In this document: positions 39,588 through 47,805 of the stretch, in pieces
How the letters are laid out: every line of letters begins with the position of its first letter
Numbering within the stretch: position 1 is the stretch's first letter
Source: Bradyrhizobium sp. 4
GTDB lineage: Bacteria > Pseudomonadota > Alphaproteobacteria > Rhizobiales > Xanthobacteraceae
Length of the DNA: 64,000 bases
NCBI RefSeq assembly: GCF_023100905.1
Contig: NZ_CP064686.1
Location: 4,526,001-4,590,000 of the forward strand
Direction: 5' to 3'
Notes under the pieces: model-generated
What the model saw: only the letters and a program-made list of their open reading frames with translations
Databases searched by the model: none
What the model was told of the DNA's origin: nothing
Made by a program: the position numbers and the translations under genes

Positions 39588-40015
39588 GCACAACCCCGAA
39601 GATCTGGACCCGCGAGACCGGCCTCGTCGAGAAGCGCGACGTCTTTGCTGCCATGAAGCGCGGCTTTCGCGGCCGCTGCCCCCGCTGCGGCGACGGAAGA
39701 CTGTTCCGCGCCTTCCTGAAGACCGCGGACAATTGCGCGGTCTGCGGCCTCGATTTCACCCCGCATCGGGCCGACGATCTACCCGCCTATCTCGTCATCG
39801 TCATCGTCGGCCATATCGTGGTGCCCAGCATCCTCTGGATCGAGACCAACTACACCACGCCGGTCTGGATCAGCTTCGCGGCCTATCTGCCCTTCACCTT
39901 CGTCGCCTCGCTCGCACTGCTGCAGCCGGTGAAGGGAGCCGTGGTCGGATTGCAATGGGCTCTGCGCATGCACGGGTTTGACGAGAACCCGACGGATGGT
40001 ATTCCGCCGGTGTAG
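39581..40015 (+). CDS. DUF983 family protein
   Basis: Membrane protein of 144 residues with an N-terminal zinc-ribbon-like pair of CxxC motifs (GRCPRCGDGRLF and DNCAVCGLDF) and two hydrophobic helices (LVIVIVGHIVVPSILWI and FAAYLPFTFVASLALLQPV). DUF983 proteins are widespread in alphaproteobacteria and have no established function. The start overlaps the end of rnr by seven bases, so they are probably translated from one message. Confidence 0.9.
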   Translation: MVSTTPKIWTRETGLVEKRDVFAAMKRGFRGRCPRCGDGRLFRAFLKTADNCAVCGLDFTPHRADDLPAYLVIVIVGHIVVPSILWIETNYTTPVWISFAAYLPFTFVASLALLQPVKGAVVGLQWALRMHGFDENPTDGIPPV

Positions 40016-40048
40016 GCAAAATAAACAAGAAGCAGTTTGGGTGAGGAC

Positions 40049-40798
40049 ATGACGGATACGTCGCAGGCAGCCGACAAGGCCAAGATCCACGAGGGCAAGG
40101 AAGCCGACCATCATCCCTATTTCCGCCCGCGGGATGCGGCGACACTGATCTTGGTCGATCGCAGCGGCGCCATTCCAAAAGTCCTGGTCGGCAAGCGCCA
40201 CGACAACGTGGTGTTCATGCCCGGAAAGTTCGTCTTCCCCGGCGGCCGCGTCGACAAGGACGATTATCGCGTGCCGTGCGCGGCGCCTGTAACCGCCGAG
40301 CTGGAAGCCAATCTCGCCAAGGGCAGTCCGAAGACGCCGGCCTCTCGCGCGAAGTCGCTGGCGATTGCCGCGATCCGCGAGGCCTGCGAGGAAACCGGTC
40401 TCTGCTTGGGACGCAAGGCCGAAGGCAAGGCCAAACTCGAAGGCGCCTGGAAACCGTTCGCCGATGCGGGCCTGTTGCCCGACCCCTCCAGCCTGTTCCT
40501 GATCGCGCGCGCGATCACGCCTCCCGGCCGCGTCAAGCGGTTCGACACGCGCTTCTTCACGGCGGACGCCTCCGCGATCACCCATCGCGTCGACGGCGTG
40601 ATCCATGCCGATGCCGAGCTTGTCGAGCTGGTCTGGGTCGAGCTCGGCTCGAAGCCGCTCGCCGATCTCCATCCGATGACGCGCAACGTGCTCAACGAGC
40701 TCGACGCGCGCCTCGCCACCGGCCCGCTCCGCCATGATGCACCGGTGCCGTTCTTCCATTTCTACGGCGGCAAGATGCAGAAGGACATTTTGAGCTGA
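40049..40798 (+). CDS. NUDIX hydrolase
   Basis: Predicted nucleoside-diphosphate-linked hydrolase of 249 residues. The Nudix box is present but split: FVFPGGRVDKDD is separated by about 40 residues from AIREACEETGL, as in the longer NUDT19-like or CoA-pyrophosphatase-like members. The substrate is not predictable. The ATG at 40049 has a GTGAGGA site. It is transcribed with topA, rnr and DUF983 in the conserved rhizobial order. The next gene is convergent, with adjacent stop codons. Confidence 0.88.
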   Translation: MTDTSQAADKAKIHEGKEADHHPYFRPRDAATLILVDRSGAIPKVLVGKRHDNVVFMPGKFVFPGGRVDKDDYRVPCAAPVTAELEANLAKGSPKTPASRAKSLAIAAIREACEETGLCLGRKAEGKAKLEGAWKPFADAGLLPDPSSLFLIARAITPPGRVKRFDTRFFTADASAITHRVDGVIHADAELVELVWVELGSKPLADLHPMTRNVLNELDARLATGPLRHDAPVPFFHFYGGKMQKDILS

Positions 40799-41350
40799 TC
40801 AGTTTGTGACGTCCGCATCAGGCTCGGTGCCGACATAGTCGCGCGCGGGAACGTTCAGCACTCGCCCGAGCTCGCTGGCGAACCGACTGGCTTCCTCGCG
40901 CTTGGTGAAGCTCATCAGCGTGATCGGCTCGGTCCCTTTGTTGCCGCAGAGATTGACATCGTATGTCGTCAGCGCCGGATCGTCCTCGTCGGTAATGCTG
41001 ATGGAATGATAATCGGCGAGATCGCGATGGTTGCGAAAATTCAGCGGGCCGAACTGCCTGGTGATGACGATCTGGCGCAGCGTCTCGTTCAGCACGACGA
41101 AGGTGCGGAAGGTGAGCAGGATGATTCCGGGGATGCCGACGAGCAACCCGAGTCCCGTGAACACCAGCACCGGCATGAGATCATCGGCGAGCCGGCCAAA
41201 ACCGGAGAAATCCTGCCGCAGGCCGAGCGCGACATTCCACAGCAGATAGAAGCTCGCCGCCAGCAGCGGCAATGACAGCAGCCGCCCGACCCAGGGCATG
41301 GGCCGGTCGATGCGGACGATGCGCCCGTCCACGGTCATTGCACCTGCCAT
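40799..41350 (-). CDS. Membrane protein of unknown function
   Basis: Protein of 183 residues with two predicted transmembrane helices (about residues 22-42, LLSLPLLAASFYLLWNVALGL, and 60-80, PVLVFTGLGLLVGIPGIILL). A soluble C-terminal domain starts with FRTFVVLNETLRQIVITRQFGPL, a pattern like PH-type bacterial domains attached to a membrane hairpin. It has no known family name that I can assign. Its stop abuts the stop of the convergent NUDIX gene. Confidence 0.75.
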   Translation of the reverse strand: MAGAMTVDGRIVRIDRPMPWVGRLLSLPLLAASFYLLWNVALGLRQDFSGFGRLADDLMPVLVFTGLGLLVGIPGIILLTFRTFVVLNETLRQIVITRQFGPLNFRNHRDLADYHSISITDEDDPALTTYDVNLCGNKGTEPITLMSFTKREEASRFASELGRVLNVPARDYVGTEPDADVTN

Positions 41351-41565
41351 CGAAAGTCTCCTCGGGAGCGAAAGTCATGGCTTGGTCGGAGTGAGCCGTG
41401 GATCGGTTCGATGGGACTCCTCCGTCGTTCCGGGCGTGGCCCGGGATGACGCGAATGTGCTGAGCTGACATCGAAAAACAAAATAATCTTCCCGCCTCCC
41501 CCGATGGCGGAGTTCCGCGGCGTGCCTATGTCTTCCGGAACGACACCAAAAACGGATACCGGGCG

Positions 41566-42891
41566 ATGGCACAACGGCAACTCAAGCTTGGCGCGTTCAT
41601 GCGCCCGATCAGCATCCACACCGGCGCCTGGCGCTATCCCGGGGCCTGGCCCGACGCCAATTTCAACTTCAGCCACATCAAGACGCTGATCCAGAAGCTC
41701 GAGGCCGGCAAGTTCGACGCCTTCTTCATGGCCGATCACCTCGCCGTGCTGAACATGCCGGTCAATGCGCTCAAGCGCAGCCACACGGTCACCTCGTTCG
41801 AGCCGTTCACGCTGTTGTCGGCGCTCTCGGCCGTCACCGAGCGGATCGGCCTGATCGCGACGGGCTCGACCACGTTCGACGAGCCCTATCACGTCGCGCG
41901 GCGCTTCGCCTCGCTCGACCATCTCAGCGGCGGCCGTGCGGGCTGGAACATCGTCACGACCTCGAACCCGGATGCAGCGCTGAATTTCGGCCTCGACGAC
42001 CACATGGAGCACGGCGAGCGCTACAAGCGCGCCCGCGAGTTCTACGACGTCGTCACGGGCCTGTGGGATTCCTTTGCCGATGACGCCTTCGTGCGCGATG
42101 TCGAAAGCGGCGTGTTCGTCGATCCCGCCAAGATGCATGTGCTCGACCATCAGGGCAAATATCTGAAGGTGCGCGGTCCCCTCAACATCGCACGCCCGGT
42201 TCAGGGCTGGCCGGTGATCGTGCAGGCCGGCGCCTCCGACGACGGCAGGCAGCTTGCGGCAGAGACCGCGGAGGCCGTCTTCACCGGCGGTGGCAGCCTT
42301 GCCGACAGCCAGAAACTCTATGCCGACATCAAGGGCCGCATGGAGAAGGTCGGCCGCGATCCCGAACACCTCAAGATCCTCCCCGGCGCCTTTGTCGTGG
42401 TCGGCGACAGCGTCGACGAGGCCAAGGAGAAGCGCGCGCTGCTCGACAGCCGCGTGCATTACGACAGCGCCATCGCCTCGCTCTCGGTCATCCTAGGCAC
42501 GGATGCCTCAGGCTTCGACCCGGATGGACCGCTTCCCGAAATCCCCGAGACCAATGCCAGCAAGAGCGGTCGCCAGCGCATGGTCGACCTCGCCGCCCGC
42601 GACAAGCTCACGGTGCGCCAGCTCGCTCAACGCGTTGGCGGCTATGGCGGGCTATCCTTCGTCGGCACGGCCAAAACCATTTCCGATCAGATGGAGGAAT
42701 GGCTGGTCGGGCGCGGCTCCGACGGCTTCAACATCATGTTCCCGTTCTTGCCCGCCGGCCTAGACGATTTCGTCGACAAGGTGGTGCCGGAGCTGCAGCG
42801 CCGCGGGATTTTCCGCAAAGAGTATGAAGGGCCCACTTTGAGAGAGAATCTGGGCCTGCCGCGGCCCAAAAACCGGTTCTTCGAGGCGTAA
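41566..42891 (+). CDS. LLM-class flavin-dependent monooxygenase (NtaA/SnaA/DszA type)
   Basis: FMNH2-dependent monooxygenase of 441 residues in the bacterial luciferase-like superfamily, the branch that includes nitrilotriacetate and dibenzothiophene-sulfone monooxygenases. Landmarks are LKLGAFMRPISIHTGAWRYPGAW, FFMADHLAVLN, GRAGWNIVTTSNPDAALNFG and PVIVQAGASDDGRQLAAETAEAVF. These enzymes need a partner flavin reductase, none of which is adjacent. A role in sulfur or nitrogen scavenging from organic compounds is typical. It is an insertion between the NUDIX gene and rpmG in the usual rhizobial order. Confidence 0.92.
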   Translation: MAQRQLKLGAFMRPISIHTGAWRYPGAWPDANFNFSHIKTLIQKLEAGKFDAFFMADHLAVLNMPVNALKRSHTVTSFEPFTLLSALSAVTERIGLIATGSTTFDEPYHVARRFASLDHLSGGRAGWNIVTTSNPDAALNFGLDDHMEHGERYKRAREFYDVVTGLWDSFADDAFVRDVESGVFVDPAKMHVLDHQGKYLKVRGPLNIARPVQGWPVIVQAGASDDGRQLAAETAEAVFTGGGSLADSQKLYADIKGRMEKVGRDPEHLKILPGAFVVVGDSVDEAKEKRALLDSRVHYDSAIASLSVILGTDASGFDPDGPLPEIPETNASKSGRQRMVDLAARDKLTVRQLAQRVGGYGGLSFVGTAKTISDQMEEWLVGRGSDGFNIMFPFLPAGLDDFVDKVVPELQRRGIFRKEYEGPTLRENLGLPRPKNRFFEA

Positions 42892-42927
42892 TCGGGCCGA
42901 TTTGGGCGGTTTTCGACCCCTAAAATC

Positions 42928-42955
42928 TTGACATCAGGCCGTTTCTGGCTAGGTT
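42928..42955 (+). promoter_or_regulatory. Predicted promoter of rpmG
   Basis: A perfect -35 hexamer TTGACA (42928-42933) is followed after 16 bases by TAGGTT (42950-42955) as a weak -10 element. It lies about 60 bases upstream of the rpmG start codon. Confidence 0.5.
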
Positions 42956-43015
42956 GCCGGCCAACGCGGGCCATTTGGCCGGCTCCAGATTCCCTTCATT
43001 CCTGAGGTTCTGAAC

Positions 43016-43183
43016 ATGGCCAAAGCGGTCACCATCAAGGTCAAGCTCGTGTCCTCGGCCGACACCGGCTTCTACTACGTCGCCAAGAAGAATTCGCGCA
43101 CCATGACCGACAAGCTGGTCAAGAAGAAGTACGACCCCGTCGCGCGCAAGCACGTCGAATTCCGCGAAGCCAAGATCAAGTAA
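43016..43183 (+). CDS. rpmG: 50S ribosomal protein L33
   Basis: Large-subunit ribosomal protein of 55 residues starting [19 protein letters not shown] and containing [22 protein letters not shown], which is diagnostic of L33. It is the alphaproteobacterial form without the zinc-binding CxxC pairs. It is flanked by a TTGACA promoter and a strong intrinsic terminator, so it forms its own transcription unit. In related genomes it neighbours pleD/divK; here about 11 kb of other genes separate them. Confidence 0.97.
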   Translation: MAKAVTIKVKLVSSADTGFYYVAKKNSRTMTDKLVKKKYDPVARKHVEFREAKIK

Positions 43184-43208
43184 GATCGCGGAACGTAGAA
43201 GACTTTCG

Positions 43209-43237
43209 CGGGGCCCCTTCGGGCCCCGTTTTATTTT
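43209..43237 (+). terminator. Rho-independent terminator of rpmG
   Basis: A perfect 8-base GC stem (cggggccc at 43209-43216, gggccccg at 43221-43228) with a four-base loop is followed by TTTTATTTT. It is placed 25 bases after the rpmG stop. Confidence 0.95.
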
Positions 43238-43253
43238 GGCCCCTCTCGCGTGT

Positions 43254-43304
43254 CCCGGATGCGCAGCAGCGCCCCGTGGACGTGACGCTGCGCTGCGTCC
43301 GGGG
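43254..43304. repeat. Dispersed palindromic repeat, family D (copy 1)
   Basis: Arms cccggatgcgcagc and gctgcgctgcgtccggg flank a 20-base centre. Related copies lie at 44047-44077 and 45438-45487. The core reads as cccggacgca/tgcgtccggg. Confidence 0.75.
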
Positions 43305-43428
43305 CACGAGGGCTGAGCTCGGCACAGCGAGTCATCGCCAGATTTTGTTCAACCCTCGGTTGCTCGCTTCCGAATGTATGTTAGCGTGCACTTGCCGGGC
43401 GGGAATGTCCGTCCGGCTTTGGAAGGAC

Positions 43429-43989
43429 ATGGTCATGAGATTCTCATCAAGCCTTGTCGTGCCTTCAACCATCGCTGCCTTGTCAACAATCTTGCTGTGC
43501 GCGCCGGCAGCGTCGCAAATCCCAACCGGCTCCGCCGCCACGATTCCCCCCGTCACGGTCGACGCGCCGAAACGGGTGGCAAGGCCGCACGTGTCGGAGC
43601 GGGGAGCAAACACAATTGCGCCGCGTCGGACTGTATCAACAGCTCGAACCTCAACCGCCCGCACGCCTTCGTATGCGCCGGGTTCTGTGATGGGGAGGAT
43701 TGCCGGCCTGGAGAAAGTCGCCAGCAGCTGCAACGGTGGCTGTGCGTCAAGCTTCCCAAGCGGCAAGGATCCGTGGGTTGGATGCAGCGAGTCAGGCGGC
43801 AACATAGACTACGGTCCTTTCTCGCCAACCTGCCGCGACACCATCACCCACAAATCCTACCTGGATTGCGTCGACACCAGGACGTTCCTGGGCGACAACC
43901 GAAACAAGGCCCACTGGTTGTGCAGCAGCCTGGCCGCCGGCAACAGGTTTAAGGTCGCCGATCTCAAGCGATCAGCACGCACGCGTTAG
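43429..43989 (+). CDS. Secreted cysteine-containing protein, unknown function
   Basis: Protein of about 186 residues. A signal peptide (MVMRFSSSLVVPSTIAALSTILLCAPAASQ) precedes a Pro/Thr/Arg-rich, probably disordered stretch (about residues 30-90). A small C-terminal domain carries six cysteines: SSCNGGCASSF, WVGCSESGGN, PTCRDTI, YLDCVDT and HWLCSSL. The even number suggests disulfides in the periplasm or outside the cell. A GGAAGGA site precedes the ATG at 43429. No known family is recognised. It lies alone between rpmG and the acyltransferase. Confidence 0.75.
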   Translation: MVMRFSSSLVVPSTIAALSTILLCAPAASQIPTGSAATIPPVTVDAPKRVARPHVSERGANTIAPRRTVSTARTSTARTPSYAPGSVMGRIAGLEKVASSCNGGCASSFPSGKDPWVGCSESGGNIDYGPFSPTCRDTITHKSYLDCVDTRTFLGDNRNKAHWLCSSLAAGNRFKVADLKRSARTR

Positions 43990-44046
43990 TCCATCCTCTC
44001 CGCAGTCCTTCTGTTGCGATCGAGCTTCAGCTCACTCGTGTCCAGA

Positions 44047-44077
44047 CCCGGACGCAGCGCGTGGCGTTGCGTCCGGG
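44047..44077. repeat. Dispersed palindromic repeat, family D (copy 2)
   Basis: Perfect 10-base arms cccggacgca (44047-44056) and tgcgtccggg (44068-44077). It lies downstream of the secreted cysteine protein and upstream of the acyltransferase; the interval 43990-44217 otherwise shows nothing. Confidence 0.75.
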
Positions 44078-44217
44078 CATGAGAGCAGGGTTACGTGACT
44101 AACCCAAAGATCCTGCGCATTTCGACCACGACGGACCAAGTGTGACGCACCTCGCAGAGCGCCTTCACCACCTCCGATATCTCCAGCGGGATCGTTGCAT
44201 GAACCTGGTCCATTCCC

Positions 44218-45459
44218 GTGAAGAGCCATTTGCCGTTGCTGGATCCGCTGCGCTTCGCCGCCGCCCTCGGCGTCGCCATGTTTCACCAGATGTTCTGGTC
44301 CTGGGCCTGGACCTCGATCGGCGTCCCCGGTTTCGAGCGCACTGTCGCCGCCGATGTTCTCTACCCGTCCGCCGCGCCCTACACGTGGTTCGGCTGGGTC
44401 GGCGTCGAAATCTTCTTCGTCATTTCCGGTTTCGTCATCGCGAATTCCGCGAGCACGTCGTCGCCGGGCGGATTTCTTCTTGGTCGCGCCCTCAGGATTT
44501 ATCCGGCGGTCTGGGTTTGCGCCACCGCGACCTTCCTCATTCTGCTCCTCTTCGGGAGCGGACCGGCATCCGAACTCATTCTGCCCTACGTCCACGCCAT
44601 GCTGATGGTCCCCAAGGGAGTCACAGGTCAGTGGCTTGACGAGGTCTACTGGACCCTGGCAGCCGAGACGGCATTTTATGGTCTCGTGTTCTGCGCGATG
44701 CTCACCAAGAAGGTCACCCTGCGGCACCTCGCCTGGGGTCTCACCATCTACAGCGCAATCTTCAATGCCGTCGCGCTACTCGTGCTGTCATGCACGACGC
44801 CATCCGACTTGCCTTATCTCGTCATTCTGATGTTCCGGGTGCCATGCGCGGCATTCCTGCTGACGCATGGCTGCTTCTTTGCGCTGGGGATCTGGCTGTT
44901 CATCTCCGCGAACAGACAATTGACGGCGCTCGAACAGGTCGCAATTGCCATCACGTGTCTATCAGGCGCGGCGGAAATCTACTTCTTCGCCTCGTTCTTC
45001 TTGACGTCCATCCCCGCCATCTCGGATCAATCGGCTCTCGTGCCGATCATGGTCTGGGCTGCTGCAGTGCTCCTCATTGCCATCGCCGCGAAGCGGAGCA
45101 GGCGCTCTGCGGGCAAAGCTTCTCCTGAAACACCAGCCTATTTGAGAACGCTCGGACTGATCACCTATCCGCTCTATCTCACGCATAACGTCATCGGCAC
45201 CGCGATCATTCGTGCCCTGGTCGATGCCGGCTGGGATGCCACCTCGGCCGTCTGGATCGCGCTGGGCCTGCTTGTCCTGGTCTGCTGGGTCATCTGCGCG
45301 AAGGTCGAGCCCCCCGTCAGATCCGCGCTGATGCAAACCCTTTCCCATTTCGGAAAGCTGCCGGAAAGACAGCCGACCTCGAGGCGCCCGGCATTCGCTC
45401 GAGGGCTGCGCCTGCGTCCCGCACGTTCCCTCTCGTATCACGGACGCGCTGCAGCGTGA
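44218..45459 (+). CDS. Acyltransferase 3 family membrane protein (OafA/YrhL type)
   Basis: Inner-membrane O-acyltransferase of 413 residues with about ten hydrophobic helices. It begins KSHLPLLDPLRFAAALGVAMFHQMFW, where the conserved Arg (in LRF) and His (in FHQ) are the family's active-site residues. VGVEIFFVISGFVIANSAS and LLGRALRIYPAVW follow, then YWTLAAETAFYGLV. Members acetylate LPS O-antigen, exopolysaccharide or Nod factors. Start is GTG at 44218, without a strong ribosome-binding site. The last ten or so residues (SLSYHGRAAA) and the stop codon are encoded by a dispersed repeat, so the original C-terminus may have been different. Confidence 0.85.
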   Translation: MKSHLPLLDPLRFAAALGVAMFHQMFWSWAWTSIGVPGFERTVAADVLYPSAAPYTWFGWVGVEIFFVISGFVIANSASTSSPGGFLLGRALRIYPAVWVCATATFLILLLFGSGPASELILPYVHAMLMVPKGVTGQWLDEVYWTLAAETAFYGLVFCAMLTKKVTLRHLAWGLTIYSAIFNAVALLVLSCTTPSDLPYLVILMFRVPCAAFLLTHGCFFALGIWLFISANRQLTALEQVAIAITCLSGAAEIYFFASFFLTSIPAISDQSALVPIMVWAAAVLLIAIAAKRSRRSAGKASPETPAYLRTLGLITYPLYLTHNVIGTAIIRALVDAGWDATSAVWIALGLLVLVCWVICAKVEPPVRSALMQTLSHFGKLPERQPTSRRPAFARGLRLRPARSLSYHGRAAA

Positions 45460-45487
45460 AACGCTGCTGCGCAGAGTTGGGATGCAG
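45438..45487. repeat. Dispersed palindromic repeat, family D (copy 3) with hairpin
   Basis: The segment cacggacgcgctgcagcgtgaaacgctgctgcgcag contains a 7-base hairpin (gcagcgt at 45451-45457, acgctgc at 45461-45467). It carries the stop codon of the acyltransferase gene and lies between convergent genes, so it may also terminate transcription. Confidence 0.7.
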
Positions 45488-45511
45488 ACAGCAACACAGC
45501 ACGAACCGCGA

Positions 45512-45946
45512 TCAGGGCGCTGCGACCGCCACCGTTTCTTCGATGATCCTCAGTTGTCCATTTTCGCTGGTGAGTATGGATGAGTAATAACCGTGAAACG
45601 GACGGTCTCCCATCTTGGCCTCCCATGTCCCGGCGTTGAAGACGAAGGCGCCCTCGGGGCGAGAGACGGTTCGTTGAACCGAATAGTCATGCAGTCCGAG
45701 CTTGAGTGCGTCGCTGAAACTCCGGCGAATGGCATCCCTGCCCTGAAAGATACCGCTGGGTGTCACCCGCACAGCGTTCTCCGTAAATGTTGCGGCCATA
45801 CTGTTGAGGTCACCGCGATTATACGCTTCTGAAAAATGCTTGTGCATCTCGTCCATGGCGGCAGCGTCAAGCGTCTCTCCCGCAATCGTCATGCGCGGAA
45901 TGGCGAACAGCAGGCAGAGGATAAAACTCGCTGATCTGAAGGCCAT
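45512..45946 (-). CDS. Secreted SnoaL-like/ketosteroid-isomerase-fold protein
   Basis: Protein of 144 residues with a signal peptide (MAFRSASFILCLLFAIPRMTIAG) and an NTF2-like domain. MHKHFSEAYNRGDLNSMAATFTENAVRVTPSGIFQGRDAIRRSFSDAL is characteristic of the YybH/DUF4440-type subgroup, followed by GTWEAKMGDRPFHGYYSSIL. Such proteins bind small ligands or act as isomerases; no function can be fixed here. A GGAGGG site precedes the ATG. It is convergent with the acyltransferase gene. Confidence 0.85.
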   Translation of the reverse strand: MAFRSASFILCLLFAIPRMTIAGETLDAAAMDEMHKHFSEAYNRGDLNSMAATFTENAVRVTPSGIFQGRDAIRRSFSDALKLGLHDYSVQRTVSRPEGAFVFNAGTWEAKMGDRPFHGYYSSILTSENGQLRIIEETVAVAAP

Positions 45947-46042
45947 GTTCCCTCCGTTGGGTTCACTATTGTGAATTGAAATCGCTCAGCTCTATTCGAC
46001 AACCGAGTGTTGCGGCACCTCAACAGGTGGCCCAGTCCCGTG

Positions 46043-46726
46043 CTAAACTTGCGCCTCCGCTTTCGCACTCTGGCCATTTCGAATCAGGCGCGGCTCCGTT
46101 CCCGCCAAAAGTCTTTGGATGTTCGCACGATGGCGGATGATCACGTAGAGGCCGCCTCCGATCACCAGCAACCGGTACGGCAATGGGTGCTCGACCGCGC
46201 AGACAAGAACGATTGCCGTCAACGCCGCGAGCATCGAGCTCAAGGAAACGATCCGGGTGATAGCCAGCACGAAGCCAAAGGCGGCTGCAGCCCCCAATCC
46301 AACGGGCCAGGACATCGCCAGCAACACACCGAGTCCGGCGGCAGCCGACTTGCCGCCCGTGAAGTTCAGCCAGATCGATCGGCTATGTCCCAACAGCACG
46401 GCACTTCCAGCCAGACAAACAGCCCATGGCACCCACAGCTGCAGATCAGAAGCTGTCGGCGACGAGGATAATTCTGCATAGAGCCAGGGACAGAACGAGC
46501 GCGCAACAATGATGGCACCCACGCCCTTCAGCACATCGCCGACGAGCACGAACAAGGCAGGCCATTTGCCGAGAGTGCGCAAGACATTCGTTGCCCCGGT
46601 GGACTTGGAGCCATGCCTTCGGATGTCGATGCCCCTGAGCAGTTTCCCCGCCAGATACCCCGTGGGGATCGAGCCGAGCAGATAGGCGATCAACAACCCA
46701 ACCGCGCCCGCTGTCCAAAACGCCAT
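46043..46726 (-). CDS. Second PlsY-like glycerol-3-phosphate acyltransferase
   Basis: Integral membrane protein of 227 residues with all PlsY motifs: [56 protein letters not shown] and IIRHRANIQRLLAGTEP. It is longer than the housekeeping PlsY at 25777-26373 and differs strongly from it. LLRGIDIRRHGSKSTGATNVLR is closer in my reading to cyanobacterial-type PlsY, which suggests acquisition by transfer. It lies in the accessory block beside an acyltransferase and a kinase-like gene, so a specialised lipid product is possible. Confidence 0.88.
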   Translation of the reverse strand: MAFWTAGAVGLLIAYLLGSIPTGYLAGKLLRGIDIRRHGSKSTGATNVLRTLGKWPALFVLVGDVLKGVGAIIVARSFCPWLYAELSSSPTASDLQLWVPWAVCLAGSAVLLGHSRSIWLNFTGGKSAAAGLGVLLAMSWPVGLGAAAAFGFVLAITRIVSLSSMLAALTAIVLVCAVEHPLPYRLLVIGGGLYVIIRHRANIQRLLAGTEPRLIRNGQSAKAEAQV

Positions 46727-46823
46727 GGGTTTATGTCTCGTTTCCTGAACGCTGTTTTATCCCCGACTTCGTCTGACCGCTATGGGTCTGAAGCGCCGCG
46801 GACGCTCGTGAGCACCCGCTTCC

Positions 46824-46880
46824 CTACGCCGTCCGCAACATTGGCACCGGCGGCTGCAACGGCCGGATCAGCGCGAACGC
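46824..46880. pseudogene. Fragment duplicated from the 3' end of an MFS gene
   Basis: These 57 bases match 49198-49254, the last 57 bases of the MFS transporter gene on the minus strand, with only about six differences. The fragment includes the region encoding the C-terminus VLRTA and the stop. No other part of an MFS gene is visible around it, so it is a leftover of a deleted paralog or a copied gene end. Confidence 0.75.
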
Positions 46881-46992
46881 GATCGAAGGTATCTACAGGT
46901 CGAAACGCGATCATAATGTCCGGCTGCCCTCGCGACAGGATGGTTCCTTTTTTCTCGCCGCCGGTGTTTCATCTGCACGGTGGAGAACGGGC

Positions 46993-47805
46993 ATGCAGGG
47001 ATCGCTGGGGGAAAAGATCGGTGAAGGCGCCTTCTCCGAAGCCTACGCCTGGGCGCCCGGTCAGGTCGTGAAGCTATTCAAGGCCGGCGTCTCTCATCTG
47101 CTCGGCCGGCATGAGGTACGCATGATCCGCGCCGTGCGGGCCGCCGGCGTCCCGGTGCCGGCGGTGTTCGGCGAGGTGACGCTGGACGGGCGCTTCGGCA
47201 TCGTGCTGGAGCGCCTCGACGGACCAACCCTGTGGCATCTCTCGCGGACCGGCGCGGTGACTTTCGAACAGGCGGGCGCGATCGTCGCGGCTCTGGCCAT
47301 GACTCTTCACAAGACGTCCGCGCCGCCGGAGCTCCTCTCCGTGCGCGCGTATATGGAGAGCGAGTTGCGGCACGACGACGGCAAGGTCCCGAAGCACATC
47401 GCCGCCGATATCCTCGCCCTGATCGATCGCCTGCCGACCGGCGACGGGCTTTGCCATTGCGACCTTAGCCCCGGCAACGTGATCATGACGGCGGAAGGCC
47501 CAAAGCTTGTCGACTGGACCTTCGCGATGCGCGGGCCCGCCGCCCTCGATCTTGGGTTCTTGCATGTCATCCTGTCCGAGCTCGCACCGGAACTAGCCGA
47601 CAATCCGGAGCGGCCGCGCGCGACCAATGCGGCGGCGCAATCCGAATATGCGCGGCTGGCCGGCATGTCTCTGGCGGAGCTGACGGCGGCAATGGAGCCG
47701 TATTTGCCTATCGTCCGCACCTTCGTCGTCCTCGGAAACGTGGTGCCTGCGCTGCGGGAGCAACTGATCCAGCGCATCGAAGCGGGGCTGCGCGCGAAAG
47801 ACTGA
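46993..47805 (+). CDS. Kinase-like phosphotransferase (APH/TP53RK-like fold)
   Basis: Protein of 270 residues with a small-molecule or protein kinase fold. The glycine loop is LGEKIGEGAFSEAYAW, followed by VVKLFKAG with the ATP lysine. The catalytic loop is LCHCDLSPGNVIM (Asp and Asn), and the metal-binding segment is LVDWTFA, with DW in place of DFG as in aminoglycoside phosphotransferase-like enzymes. The substrate is unknown. A GGAG site lies ahead of the ATG. It is divergent from the second plsY gene. Confidence 0.85.
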   Translation: MQGSLGEKIGEGAFSEAYAWAPGQVVKLFKAGVSHLLGRHEVRMIRAVRAAGVPVPAVFGEVTLDGRFGIVLERLDGPTLWHLSRTGAVTFEQAGAIVAALAMTLHKTSAPPELLSVRAYMESELRHDDGKVPKHIAADILALIDRLPTGDGLCHCDLSPGNVIMTAEGPKLVDWTFAMRGPAALDLGFLHVILSELAPELADNPERPRATNAAAQSEYARLAGMSLAELTAAMEPYLPIVRTFVVLGNVVPALREQLIQRIEAGLRAKD

